A stretch of DNA of 64,000 bases from JAWSVE01 sp050789445. Its GTDB lineage: Bacteria > Pseudomonadota > Gammaproteobacteria > Pseudomonadales > Cellvibrionaceae. The notes under the pieces were generated by a model that saw only the letters and a list, made by a program, of their open reading frames with translations, made no database searches and was not told the DNA's origin. Positions 1 through 7,713 of the stretch are shown here, piece after piece; the first letter of the stretch is position 1, and each line of letters opens with the position of its first letter. The DNA is taken from NCBI GenBank assembly GCA_050789445.1, contig JAILXR010000001.1, forward strand, positions 2,232,001 to 2,296,000. Direction: 5' to 3'. The position numbers and the translations under genes are program-made.

Positions 1-577
1 GACGAATAACCAAATAGTCGTGGTCAGGTAAACGATCCAATAACAAGCTGTCATTTTCTACATTTCTGTCTAGGACTGAAATTGCGTTGGATTTATTGAA
101 TCCAACATTGCTTTGTGATTTTCCAGTCAAATGCCAACCATAACCGTCTGGACACTCATACGACGACAGCCCATTCCCTAATTCACTCGCAATTTCGTCC
201 GCGTGCTCCTCAGTCGCATAAGCCATTTTAGGTTTACCGTAACTTCTACAATTTGGGCATTCCCTAGCCGCACTACCTACGGCTTTCCATCTCGCGGGGC
301 TTGCTTCGTATACTGTGTCGGTACTTTCATCTAAAAAGAGCTTTAAGTTTTTTTCGAAATCACCGCAGTTATCAGCTGGCTCAACTAATTGTATCCATAC
401 TCCACTTTGAGCATCATCAAGTTTTTCCCAAGCTATCGCTTTAACAGCCTTCGTACTTTCTAGGTATTTTCGAGTTGTATCTAAATACTTATAAAAGTCA
501 CCTAGACCACTCACAGCTTTACTAAGCAGAATGTCTGGCCGATGAGTTCCTAAGTTAGCGTATCTCAATAACGCCAT
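1..577 (-). CDS. Hypothetical protein with zinc-ribbon-like cysteines, cut by the left edge
   Basis: An open frame begins at the ATG at 577 and runs without a stop to the window edge, giving at least 192 residues; its end lies outside. A good ribosome binding site (GAGGAAAAG) sits just before the ATG. The protein begins MALLRYANLGTHRPDILL. In the middle it carries a CPNC pair, and about 40 residues later YECPDGYGWHLT, a spacing that suggests a Cys/His zinc ribbon. I do not recognise the family. It is divergent from the nuclease-helicase gene at 925 and may belong to the same accessory element. The coding call rests on the long open frame, the binding site and the conserved-looking Cys motifs. 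Confidence 0.6.
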   Translation of the reverse strand, partial: MALLRYANLGTHRPDILLSKAVSGLGDFYKYLDTTRKYLESTKAVKAIAWEKLDDAQSGVWIQLVEPADNCGDFEKNLKLFLDESTDTVYEASPARWKAVGSAARECPNCRSYGKPKMAYATEEHADEIASELGNGLSSYECPDGYGWHLTGKSQSNVGFNKSNAISVLDRNVENDSLLLDRLPDHDYLVIR

Positions 578-924
578 TTCTTTTCCTCTATTTTTATTAG
601 TAACACTTCCTGTTTTTCAATCTTTATGCCAACAAGCTTTATTTTTAAAACCGTCCTATTTATGGGTCTCACGGAAGACAAGGATAGTGATACTAGGGTG
701 TGTTATTGCACCTATGGGTAATAATATTAACCCATTAGGGCCAGTTAATTAACTAAATTGGTGGCTAAAAGAACTGAAAAAGGATTAGCAATAAGTGATG
801 AAGCGCTCGATTAAGGCATGGCACTCAGGTTACCTCACCTAGTATCTTGAGCTCTAATCGGATCATTATTAGCGACTTTCTATGTAATAATAACCATTAA
901 AAAGAACAATCAAATCGGGCAATT
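578..924. other. Intergenic region between divergent genes
   Basis: This AT-rich stretch separates the leftward gene starting at 577 from the rightward gene starting at 925, so it should hold both promoters. Near 880-890 there is a TATGTAATAAT stretch that could serve as a -10 element for the rightward gene, but no convincing -35 was found. No ORF or repeat of note was seen. Confidence 0.4.
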
Positions 925-3900
925 ATGTATAAACAACACGGACAGTTTCATTTCTCCCCCTCAGATCTGACTCGCTACATGGAGAGCCCTTTTGCTTCAT
1001 GGATGGACCGTTTTTCGGTTGAACGCCCAGACCAGGCGCCTGAAAAAGACCCAGCTGATGCACTTATGAGTTCCCTCGCGCAGAAAGGCTATGCGCACGA
1101 GGATGCGCTAGAAACGACCTTTGCTGAACAAGGCCTCGCCGTAGTCAAAATTGAAGGCAAATCAGCAGATGAAAAGCAGGCCAGCACGCTTGAAGCAATG
1201 CACCAAGGCGTTGATGTCATCGTACAGGCTCGATTGGAACTAGTGCCATTTGGTGGGTATGCAGATTTTCTCGTCAAAGTTCAGCATGCAGAAGGCGCGG
1301 AACCTAGCTTACTGGGTAATTGGCATTACGAAGTTTGGGATACGAAGCTGGCCAACAAACTGAAACCAACCTTTGTTATTCAGCTATGTTGTTACGCACA
1401 AATGCTCGAATCCATACAGGGCCGTTTGCCCGAATTTATTACCGTTGCCTTAGGGAATGGTGAGCATGAACGTCTGCGAACCAAAGATTATTTCTATTAT
1501 TATCAAACACTAAAATCTTCATTTGTTACTGATCAAAAAAACTTTGACTCGAGTAAAAGGCCTGATCCTGCCGATTCAAAAAACTGGGGTGACTGGAGTA
1601 ATTTTGCCGAAGCGTTATTAGTAGAAAGAGATCATCTCTTTCAAGTCGCCACCATTACCAAGAGCCAGATAAAAAAGCTTGCACAGGCTGGTATTAATAC
1701 AATGCAAGAGCTTGCAGATTCAACAGTTGAGCATGTACCTGGCTTCAACCCTGCCGTTCTTGAAAAACTCAAAGCGCAAGCTGCCATTCAAAAACTCAGT
1801 GCAGGCGATGACATCCCTAAATTTGAAATTATAACGCCAGCGCCTGATGAGAAAATAGGATTAGCGTTACTTCCACCACAATCGCCACTGGATGTGTTTT
1901 TTGATATTGAGGGCTATCCGCTCGATGAAGGTGGCTTGGAATATCTTTGGGGAAACACCTACTTTGATGACAATGGTAATCGACGGTTCATCGATTTCTG
2001 GGCGCATAATCCTGAGCAAGAAAAGCAATGCTTCCAAGATTTTATTCATTGGGTTTACCAGCGTTGGCAGCAAGACCCAACAATGCATATTTACCATTAC
2101 GCCAATTATGAGATCGCAGCCTGTAGAAAATTGATGGGGCGGTATGGTGTATGTGAATATGAAGTTGATCAACTACTTCGCAACGAGGTTTTCGTCGACC
2201 TCTACAAAATTGTTAAAGGTGGTGTTCTGTTAGGCGAGCCTCGCTACTCAATTAAGAATGTAGAACACCTTTATCGCGGAAAGCGTGAAACTGAAGTTGG
2301 CAATGGCGGTGACTCGGTTGTGGTCTATGAGCAATGGCGAGAACTTCACTCACGAGGCGAACAGGGTGATACCTGGGAAACATCTAAAATCCTAAACGAT
2401 ATCAGGGATTACAACATTGATGATTGCGACTCAACCCAGGAGCTGGTCGATTGGTTGCGACAACAGCAAGCGAATCATGGCATAAACTATTCGGGTAAAA
2501 CCGAAGTCACCGAGCCTGATGTCAAAGAAGAGGTAACAGAACGAACGCAGCTGCGGGATCGTCTACTTGAGCGTGTTTTATCTGAGCTTGAGTCCGATCC
2601 AAGAAAAGCGGCATTAACTGAAAACCTTGCATGGGTGCTTGAGTTCCATCGACGGGAAGCAAAACCGATATTCTGGCGTTTATTCGAAAGGCTTGGCTTA
2701 AGTCATATTGAATTAATGGACGATCTAGATTGCTTGGCCTGCTGCGAAAGAACTGAGCGTGAGCCGTTTAAGCCGACGCCACGCGCACGAAACATGGCTT
2801 ATGAATATCGCTTTGATCCCTCCCAGGAATTCAAGGGTGCACAAAAGCAGTTCTATTTATTGGGCGTTGAAACGGAAGATGGGAACACTGTGAAGGTTAC
2901 TTTCGTCAGAGATGAGAGTGATCTGGAAAATGGATTGGTTGTGTTGCAATCAAAAGAAGAACCACCAACGATCATTTCGTTAGTGCCTGACGAGTACGTT
3001 AATCCAAATCCAATTCCACAAGCCATCGACCAGAGCGTTAGTGAATACGAGAGTGGGCAGCTGATGCCCGGCCAATCGGCCATCATTGATTTTCTGATAC
3101 GCTCCAAACCCCGGATAAATGGACACAACAAAGATCCTATTGCCCCTAGTCAGGATCCTGGAGAGCGACTCCAACAAATCATTCATGCGATCAAAAATCT
3201 CAATTGCAGTTACCTAACTATTCAAGGACCTCCTGGTGCTGGCAAGTCCTATACCGGCAAGCATGTCATCGCGGAGCTTATGAAGTCCGGTGCAAAGGTG
3301 GGAATCGCTAGCAACAGCCACAAGGCGATTAACAACCTGTTATTGAGTACAGCAAAATACTGCAAAGAAGAAGGCATCGCTGCGACCTTCTGTTGCACAA
3401 AAGATAATGAGCCAGAACTAGTCGATTACGAAGTAGCTATTTTGAAAAACAATGAGCTAGTCAATCATATTCAACCGTCCAGTGTGGTTGGCACCACAGC
3501 CTGGGGTTTTGCTCGAGAAGATATAGCAGATCAGCTGGACTATCTTTTTGTTGATGAAGCGGGGCAAGTGGCGGTTGCCAATTTAATCGCTATGAGTCGC
3601 AGCGCGACCAACCTTATTTTGATGGGTGACCAAATGCAGCTAGGCCAGCCCTCACAAGGCACACACCCGGCCGACAGCGGCCTTTCTGTGCTGGACTACC
3701 TTTTACACGAAACACCCACCATACCCGACGACATGGGCGTGTTTTTGGGCACAACCTACAGAATGCACTCAAAGGTCAACCGTTTCATCAGCGAGCATAT
3801 TTACGAAGATAAACTGGAGTCATACCCTGATAACGATAAGCGAATTATTGAGGTGCCTGCCGGTTATGATGGACCACTTAACTTCGATGCTGGCGTTACA

Positions 3901-4362
3901 TTTGTGCCAGTCGAGCATGAAGGCAACACTCAAGCTTCCGATGAGGAAGTAGCTGAAATAAAGTCCCTCGCCAACGCTTTGATAGGCAGGACTTTTCATA
4001 CAGGAAAATCAGATCTCGAAACTCGGGCTATAGACTGGAACGACATTTTGTTTGTCGCTCCATACAACCACCAAGTCAGTAAGCTACGTGCTGCTTTAGG
4101 TGAGCAAGCCAAGGTTGGTAGCGTAGATAAGTTCCAAGGACAAGAAGCTCCGATTGTGTTTTTGAGCATGTGCGCGAGCGATGCCAGTGAATCCCCTCGC
4201 GGGCTAGACTTTCTATTCGACAAGCACCGCATTAACGTAGCCATATCCAGAGCTCAATCGTTAGCCGTTGTGGTAGGAAATCCGAATATCGGTAAAACGC
4301 CAGTGAATCGGGTCGACCAGCTTAAACTGGTCAATTTGTTTAATGCCATCACTAGGAGTTAA
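925..4362 (+). CDS. RecB-like nuclease / RNase H-like / UPF1-type SF1 helicase fusion protein
   Basis: This 1145-residue protein resembles the TM0106-family RecB-like nuclease fused to an AAA_12/DNA2-like helicase. The N-terminal part (about 1-230) has a PD-(D/E)XK-type signature YEVWDTK at 135-141. A helix-hairpin-helix-like stretch follows at about 240-290. An RNase H-like 3'-5' exonuclease domain (YprB type) is marked by DVFFDIEG at 323-330 and YNIDDCD near 496-502. The C-terminal helicase has Walker A GPPGAGKS at 768-775, Walker B FVDEAG near 875-880, motif III GDQMQLGQP, and VDKFQGQE and NVAISRAQ motifs V/VI. All motors and nuclease motifs look intact. The role is inferred to be nucleic-acid processing, possibly in mobile-element maintenance or defence. 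It lies alone between a Cys-rich ORF and an AlpA-like gene, consistent with an accessory island. Confidence 0.85.
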   Translation: MYKQHGQFHFSPSDLTRYMESPFASWMDRFSVERPDQAPEKDPADALMSSLAQKGYAHEDALETTFAEQGLAVVKIEGKSADEKQASTLEAMHQGVDVIVQARLELVPFGGYADFLVKVQHAEGAEPSLLGNWHYEVWDTKLANKLKPTFVIQLCCYAQMLESIQGRLPEFITVALGNGEHERLRTKDYFYYYQTLKSSFVTDQKNFDSSKRPDPADSKNWGDWSNFAEALLVERDHLFQVATITKSQIKKLAQAGINTMQELADSTVEHVPGFNPAVLEKLKAQAAIQKLSAGDDIPKFEIITPAPDEKIGLALLPPQSPLDVFFDIEGYPLDEGGLEYLWGNTYFDDNGNRRFIDFWAHNPEQEKQCFQDFIHWVYQRWQQDPTMHIYHYANYEIAACRKLMGRYGVCEYEVDQLLRNEVFVDLYKIVKGGVLLGEPRYSIKNVEHLYRGKRETEVGNGGDSVVVYEQWRELHSRGEQGDTWETSKILNDIRDYNIDDCDSTQELVDWLRQQQANHGINYSGKTEVTEPDVKEEVTERTQLRDRLLERVLSELESDPRKAALTENLAWVLEFHRREAKPIFWRLFERLGLSHIELMDDLDCLACCERTEREPFKPTPRARNMAYEYRFDPSQEFKGAQKQFYLLGVETEDGNTVKVTFVRDESDLENGLVVLQSKEEPPTIISLVPDEYVNPNPIPQAIDQSVSEYESGQLMPGQSAIIDFLIRSKPRINGHNKDPIAPSQDPGERLQQIIHAIKNLNCSYLTIQGPPGAGKSYTGKHVIAELMKSGAKVGIASNSHKAINNLLLSTAKYCKEEGIAATFCCTKDNEPELVDYEVAILKNNELVNHIQPSSVVGTTAWGFAREDIADQLDYLFVDEAGQVAVANLIAMSRSATNLILMGDQMQLGQPSQGTHPADSGLSVLDYLLHETPTIPDDMGVFLGTTYRMHSKVNRFISEHIYEDKLESYPDNDKRIIEVPAGYDGPLNFDAGVTFVPVEHEGNTQASDEEVAEIKSLANALIGRTFHTGKSDLETRAIDWNDILFVAPYNHQVSKLRAALGEQAKVGSVDKFQGQEAPIVFLSMCASDASESPRGLDFLFDKHRINVAISRAQSLAVVVGNPNIGKTPVNRVDQLKLVNLFNAITRS

Positions 4363-4564
4363 CCCCCTCCTTAACGGGCTGCGATGTCGACTGCCTCAAG
4401 CAGTTTGATTCGTATGCCTCGATGTCTTGCTCTCGATACATTACCCGGCCCCCAAGCTTTAAATATTGGGGGCCTATGCCTTCCGAGCGCCACCTCTCTA
4501 AAGTGGCTTCACTAACACACCAGCGATTGGCCAGCTGCCTCTGATTCATATGGATTACCGTCAT
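4352..4564 (-). CDS. AlpA/excisionase-type helix-turn-helix protein
   Basis: A small DNA-binding protein. I start it at the ATG at 4564 (MTVIHMNQRQLANRW), giving about 70 residues, rather than at the longer frame from 4600; a further ATG five codons in (MNQRQ) is also possible. The sequence QRQLANRWCVSEATLERWRSEGIGP followed by KLGGRVMYREQDIEAYE is the MerR-like winged HTH typical of AlpA, Xis and phage excisionases. Its 3' end overlaps the end of the convergent nuclease-helicase gene by 11 bases. Such proteins control excision or integrase expression of islands. No integrase is visible in the window, so it may be outside or lost. Confidence 0.75.
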   Translation of the reverse strand: MTVIHMNQRQLANRWCVSEATLERWRSEGIGPQYLKLGGRVMYREQDIEAYESNCLRQSTSQPVKEGVNS

Positions 4565-4690
4565 AAAAACTCCTGTGTTGAACGATTTGGTAACCACCAT
4601 GAACGCTCGAAAATACGGATAAAATCAAGCTAATTAGGACTGGTTAAGGGTATAAATATCGATAGGTAATCGTAGGTATTTAATGGACTT

Positions 4691-4738
4691 GTTCAGTTGC
4701 GAAAGGGGGAACTGAACCCGCGTCCCGTCCCACCACCA
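4691..4738 (-). other. tmRNA-like att-site remnant (possible)
   Basis: Read on the minus strand, 4725-4707 is GGACGCGGGTTCAGTTCCC, nearly the T-arm found at the 3' end of enterobacterial tmRNA (GGACGCGGGTTCAACTCCC, from memory). There is no tag-peptide reading frame or acceptor stem around it, so it is not a working tmRNA. An 8-bp inverted repeat (GTTCAGTT at 4691-4698, AACTGAAC at 4710-4717) overlaps it. The 3' end of tmRNA is a common target of tyrosine integrases, and an AlpA-like gene lies next door, so an attachment-site copy is plausible. It could also be coincidence. Confidence 0.35.
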
Positions 4739-4772
4739 AATAAGGGTTTTAAGAGAACCCAAAACAACCACT

Positions 4773-4807
4773 AAAGCCTGCAAATTCAATGAGTTGCGGG
4801 CTTTTTT
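4773..4807 (+). terminator. Rho-independent terminator
   Basis: The arms AAAGCCTGCAA (4773-4783) and TTGCGGGCTTT (4794-4804) pair with one G-T wobble around a 10-base loop, and a T run follows on the plus strand. No plus-strand gene lies directly upstream except the helicase ending at 4362, so it may be left over from an RNA gene or island junction. Confidence 0.7.
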
Positions 4808-5013
4808 GTGCCTACAAGGTATTAAGCTTCTGCTTTAATGCGCTGTAATGCAGCTAGCCTGGAGACGCATATATCCCTGGCATGCGGGATACTATCGACA
4901 GCAAACCTCCACAAAGCTAAATCCCTCTATGAGTTAGAGCCAAGACTGAAAATGAAAGTATCATCCAATTAGTTTAATTTAACTAACTGCATTTTCTGAA
5001 AAGTTGCCAGAAT

Positions 5014-7086
5014 CTAAGCAATATTTTTGATGGCCAACATCTCTTGCATCTCGTTAGCCACACAGGCCTTGCTTAACAAAAAGCCCTGAACAACATCGCA
5101 ATTATGTTTTTTGACGAATTCGTATTGGTATTCAGTCTCTATTCCTTCAGCGACTACTCTAAGATTAAGATTGTGCGCCATCGTAATAATTGTTCGAACG
5201 ATAACCTCGTCATCAGAATCAAATTCTAAATCGCGTATAAATGATTGATCAATTTTCAAAGTATTCAGCGGTAATTGCTTCAAACGACTCAGTGAAGAGT
5301 AGGCTTGACCGAAATCATCGATAGAGAATTTCACCCCCAGCTTTTGCATTTCAATTAAAACGTTGTTGATATCCGCTGCGCCAGGACCAAAAAGCTCCTC
5401 TGTAATTTCAAGCTCTAAGTTGCCCCCCGGAAACCCTGTCTCACTCAAAATACCTTCAAATATTTTACAAAGATCTTTTTTTATAAAATTTGCAGGAGAC
5501 AAATTGACAGAAAGTATAATTTTTGGAATTTTATCTTCATACCAGCTTAAAACTTCTTGGCAGGCAGTTTTTAAAACCCACTCATCAATAATAGCGATCA
5601 AGCCACACTCATCAGCCAAGGGAATAAATTCCGTGGGATCAATAAATCCTTCATCGGGATCATGCCAGCGGAGTAATGCCTCTACACCAACAATGGATCG
5701 GGTTTTTGTATCCCACATTGGCTGATAATAAATTTCAAATTTATTTTCTGTTATCGCGTCTCTCAGCTTATTTTCAAGTGATAGACGCCTTGCTGCTCGC
5801 GCATTCATTTCAGAGGTGAAAAAAGAAAATTGATTTCGCCCTCGATCTTTTGAGCGATACATTGCTGAATCTGCATTTTTTATAATGGTTTCAGCATTAC
5901 CGCCGTCATCAGGAAAGATACTAATGCCGATACTGGTAGTGACATGTAAAGTATAACTTTCAATAGTTATGGGCTCATTTAAAGCTTTGATTAGCTTTCG
6001 CGCAACATTACCAGCATCGTAGGGTTTAGTTGGAATGAGTAAAACCGCAAACTCATCACCACCTAAACGAGCTAGAGTATCATTACTGCGCAATCCTAAT
6101 TTCAATCGGTTCGAAGCTTCGATTAATAATTTATCGCCTACTGCATGCCCAAGTGTATCATTGATAATTTTAAATCGATCCAAATCCAAAAACAAAACTG
6201 CAATCTGATTGCCACTACGTTGTGCTTGATCAATGGCCAATTTCAAATGATCATCAAAAGTTAGTCGATTTGCCAAACCTGTTAATGAGTCATGATAGGC
6301 TTGATGCTCTAACTCATGGGTTAGTTCGGTTAGCTCCCAAGTTCTTTCTTGTACTTTTTCTTCCAATATTTCTTGAGCATTGATCAGCTCTTTATCCCTT
6401 TGCTGGATTTGCTGCAACATCCCATTGAAATCATCAACTAAATATCCAATTTCATCTCGCGTTAATTTTTCAGCTCGCAATTCATAATTTTTACTCTCAG
6501 TAATGCGGCGCGCTGTTTCTGCAAGCTTTAAAATAGGATCGGTTACGATTCGCTGCAAGCGACTAGACAGCAATACAGCGAGTAAAAGAGATAATAGAAA
6601 TAGGCCAAACAAAGTAGCCAAATGAGTGAGTGGGCGATGTCGCCAGTAATTCAGCTCTGAAACAATTAAAATACTACCAATAGTGCTTTCTTCTAGCTTT
6701 ATGGGTAATAAAACAAACAAATCGCCATTAATAGTGCCAGATTTCGATTCGGGTAACGTCATCGAAATTTCTCGGCCATTACGGTGATAGCTTGTAAATG
6801 GAACGCCATCATTCGTAAATAGTACGGCTCCTACAATATCATTTTCGTTTTTCAAGCTCGAAAGTGTTACATGTGCAGAATCTATATCTCCGAACGTAAT
6901 TGCTGCCACCACGTTGTGACCAATAATACTGGCTTGAGAACTCAAGCGGTCAATAACTCCCGAACGCAATGTCAGCCAATCATTCACACCAAAACCAAGC
7001 GTCGTCAAAACAAGCGTGCTACTACTGGTTAGTAACAAGACAAGAACTAAAGTCTTACGAATTGAGTACCCCCTAAGTATCGCCAT
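5014..7086 (-). CDS. Membrane CHASE8-HAMP-GGDEF-EAL protein (c-di-GMP turnover, YfiN-like)
   Basis: This 690-residue protein makes or breaks cyclic-di-GMP at the inner membrane. It has a membrane segment at about 10-33, a periplasmic CHASE8-like region, a second segment at about 150-173, HAMP (about 175-235), a coiled coil, GGDEF (about 260-420) and EAL (about 435-680). GGDEF is intact (RLGGDEF), and RSND five residues before it is a canonical inhibitory I-site. The EAL domain keeps VEALLRW, the Asn of SVNLSP, LELEITEE, IDDFG, LKIDQSF, AEGIETE and VQGF, so phosphodiesterase activity is plausible. It follows a yfiR-type gene with only 2 bases between, and a TonB-dependent receptor heads the set. 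By analogy with YfiN, the YfiR-like partner probably represses it from the periplasm; unlike classic YfiN it also has EAL. Confidence 0.93.
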   Translation of the reverse strand: MAILRGYSIRKTLVLVLLLTSSSTLVLTTLGFGVNDWLTLRSGVIDRLSSQASIIGHNVVAAITFGDIDSAHVTLSSLKNENDIVGAVLFTNDGVPFTSYHRNGREISMTLPESKSGTINGDLFVLLPIKLEESTIGSILIVSELNYWRHRPLTHLATLFGLFLLSLLLAVLLSSRLQRIVTDPILKLAETARRITESKNYELRAEKLTRDEIGYLVDDFNGMLQQIQQRDKELINAQEILEEKVQERTWELTELTHELEHQAYHDSLTGLANRLTFDDHLKLAIDQAQRSGNQIAVLFLDLDRFKIINDTLGHAVGDKLLIEASNRLKLGLRSNDTLARLGGDEFAVLLIPTKPYDAGNVARKLIKALNEPITIESYTLHVTTSIGISIFPDDGGNAETIIKNADSAMYRSKDRGRNQFSFFTSEMNARAARRLSLENKLRDAITENKFEIYYQPMWDTKTRSIVGVEALLRWHDPDEGFIDPTEFIPLADECGLIAIIDEWVLKTACQEVLSWYEDKIPKIILSVNLSPANFIKKDLCKIFEGILSETGFPGGNLELEITEELFGPGAADINNVLIEMQKLGVKFSIDDFGQAYSSLSRLKQLPLNTLKIDQSFIRDLEFDSDDEVIVRTIITMAHNLNLRVVAEGIETEYQYEFVKKHNCDVVQGFLLSKACVANEMQEMLAIKNIA

Positions 7087-7088
7087 AG

Positions 7089-7676
7089 TTAATTTTCACC
7101 TTTAACTATTTTGGCAAGCTTAAGTAAATCCGAACTCATTCTTAACCCAGCATCATTGGCTTGCTGAAGATTAATTTCAAACCCAATACTGGTTTTCTTT
7201 CGCGTTAGAGAGACGATTATGCCTCGATGAGCAACACCAGTAGGGTCTTGTGTTGTTAAATCCGCTATTGTCAGTACAGGTAAGTTAAATCCCATCTCAG
7301 CTTCAGATTCAAATTTTATTAGCTCCTTGTCTGGCACCACTAGAATATTGCAGCCTCCAATCTCAGCCAAATTATTAACCTGAGCAGTATTTATTTCTCG
7401 ACCAGATATTTTTTTGTTTTGGAAAGATTTTAATGCGTCGCCAAGTGGATTACTTCGATACACACATAATAGTATTGGCCGAATTTCTTCGTTGCCAATG
7501 TTTGGCCAAGATACAAATCTCGCAATATTTAAAACAAATGCAGCTTTCACTTTGAAGACTAAATCATTGTTTTTTTCTTGGGCGATACTTTTGATAGAGT
7601 AGCTAGACACCAAAATGGTCAATGATACAAACACATAAATTTTCACAGCTCTATTTAATGCAATAAATTTCAACAT
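7089..7676 (-). CDS. YfiR family periplasmic protein (DUF4154)
   Basis: A 195-residue secreted protein with an N-terminal hydrophobic signal (about 12-33, cleavage near SIAQ). It matches the YfiR/DUF4154 fold: KVKAAFVLNIARFVSWP at the start of the mature part, ILLCVYRSNPLG, GGCNILVVP, LTIADL, and the typical end GFEINLQQANDAGLRMSSDLLKLAK (positions about 165-190). In Pseudomonas, YfiR holds the diguanylate cyclase YfiN inactive in the periplasm. Here it lies between a TonB-dependent receptor and a CHASE8-GGDEF-EAL protein on the same strand, so the partner is probably the downstream enzyme. A YfiB-like peptidoglycan-binding lipoprotein is absent. Confidence 0.9.
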   Translation of the reverse strand: MLKFIALNRAVKIYVFVSLTILVSSYSIKSIAQEKNNDLVFKVKAAFVLNIARFVSWPNIGNEEIRPILLCVYRSNPLGDALKSFQNKKISGREINTAQVNNLAEIGGCNILVVPDKELIKFESEAEMGFNLPVLTIADLTTQDPTGVAHRGIIVSLTRKKTSIGFEINLQQANDAGLRMSSDLLKLAKIVKGEN

Positions 7677-7713
7677 CAGAAATATTTTCGCTGCGCGCTT
7701 AAAGTAAAGACAC

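Larger units (their letters stand above)
4601..5013. other. Intergenic region with possible island junction
   Basis: This stretch separates the accessory left end from the more chromosome-like genes that follow. It contains the tmRNA-like sequence at 4691-4738 and the hairpin terminator at 4773-4807. The remainder is AT-rich without convincing ORFs. Confidence 0.5.

Noticed and set aside
4691..4738. Complete tRNA or tmRNA gene
   Set aside because: Only a T-arm-like piece is present; no acceptor stem, anticodon or tag sequence was found.
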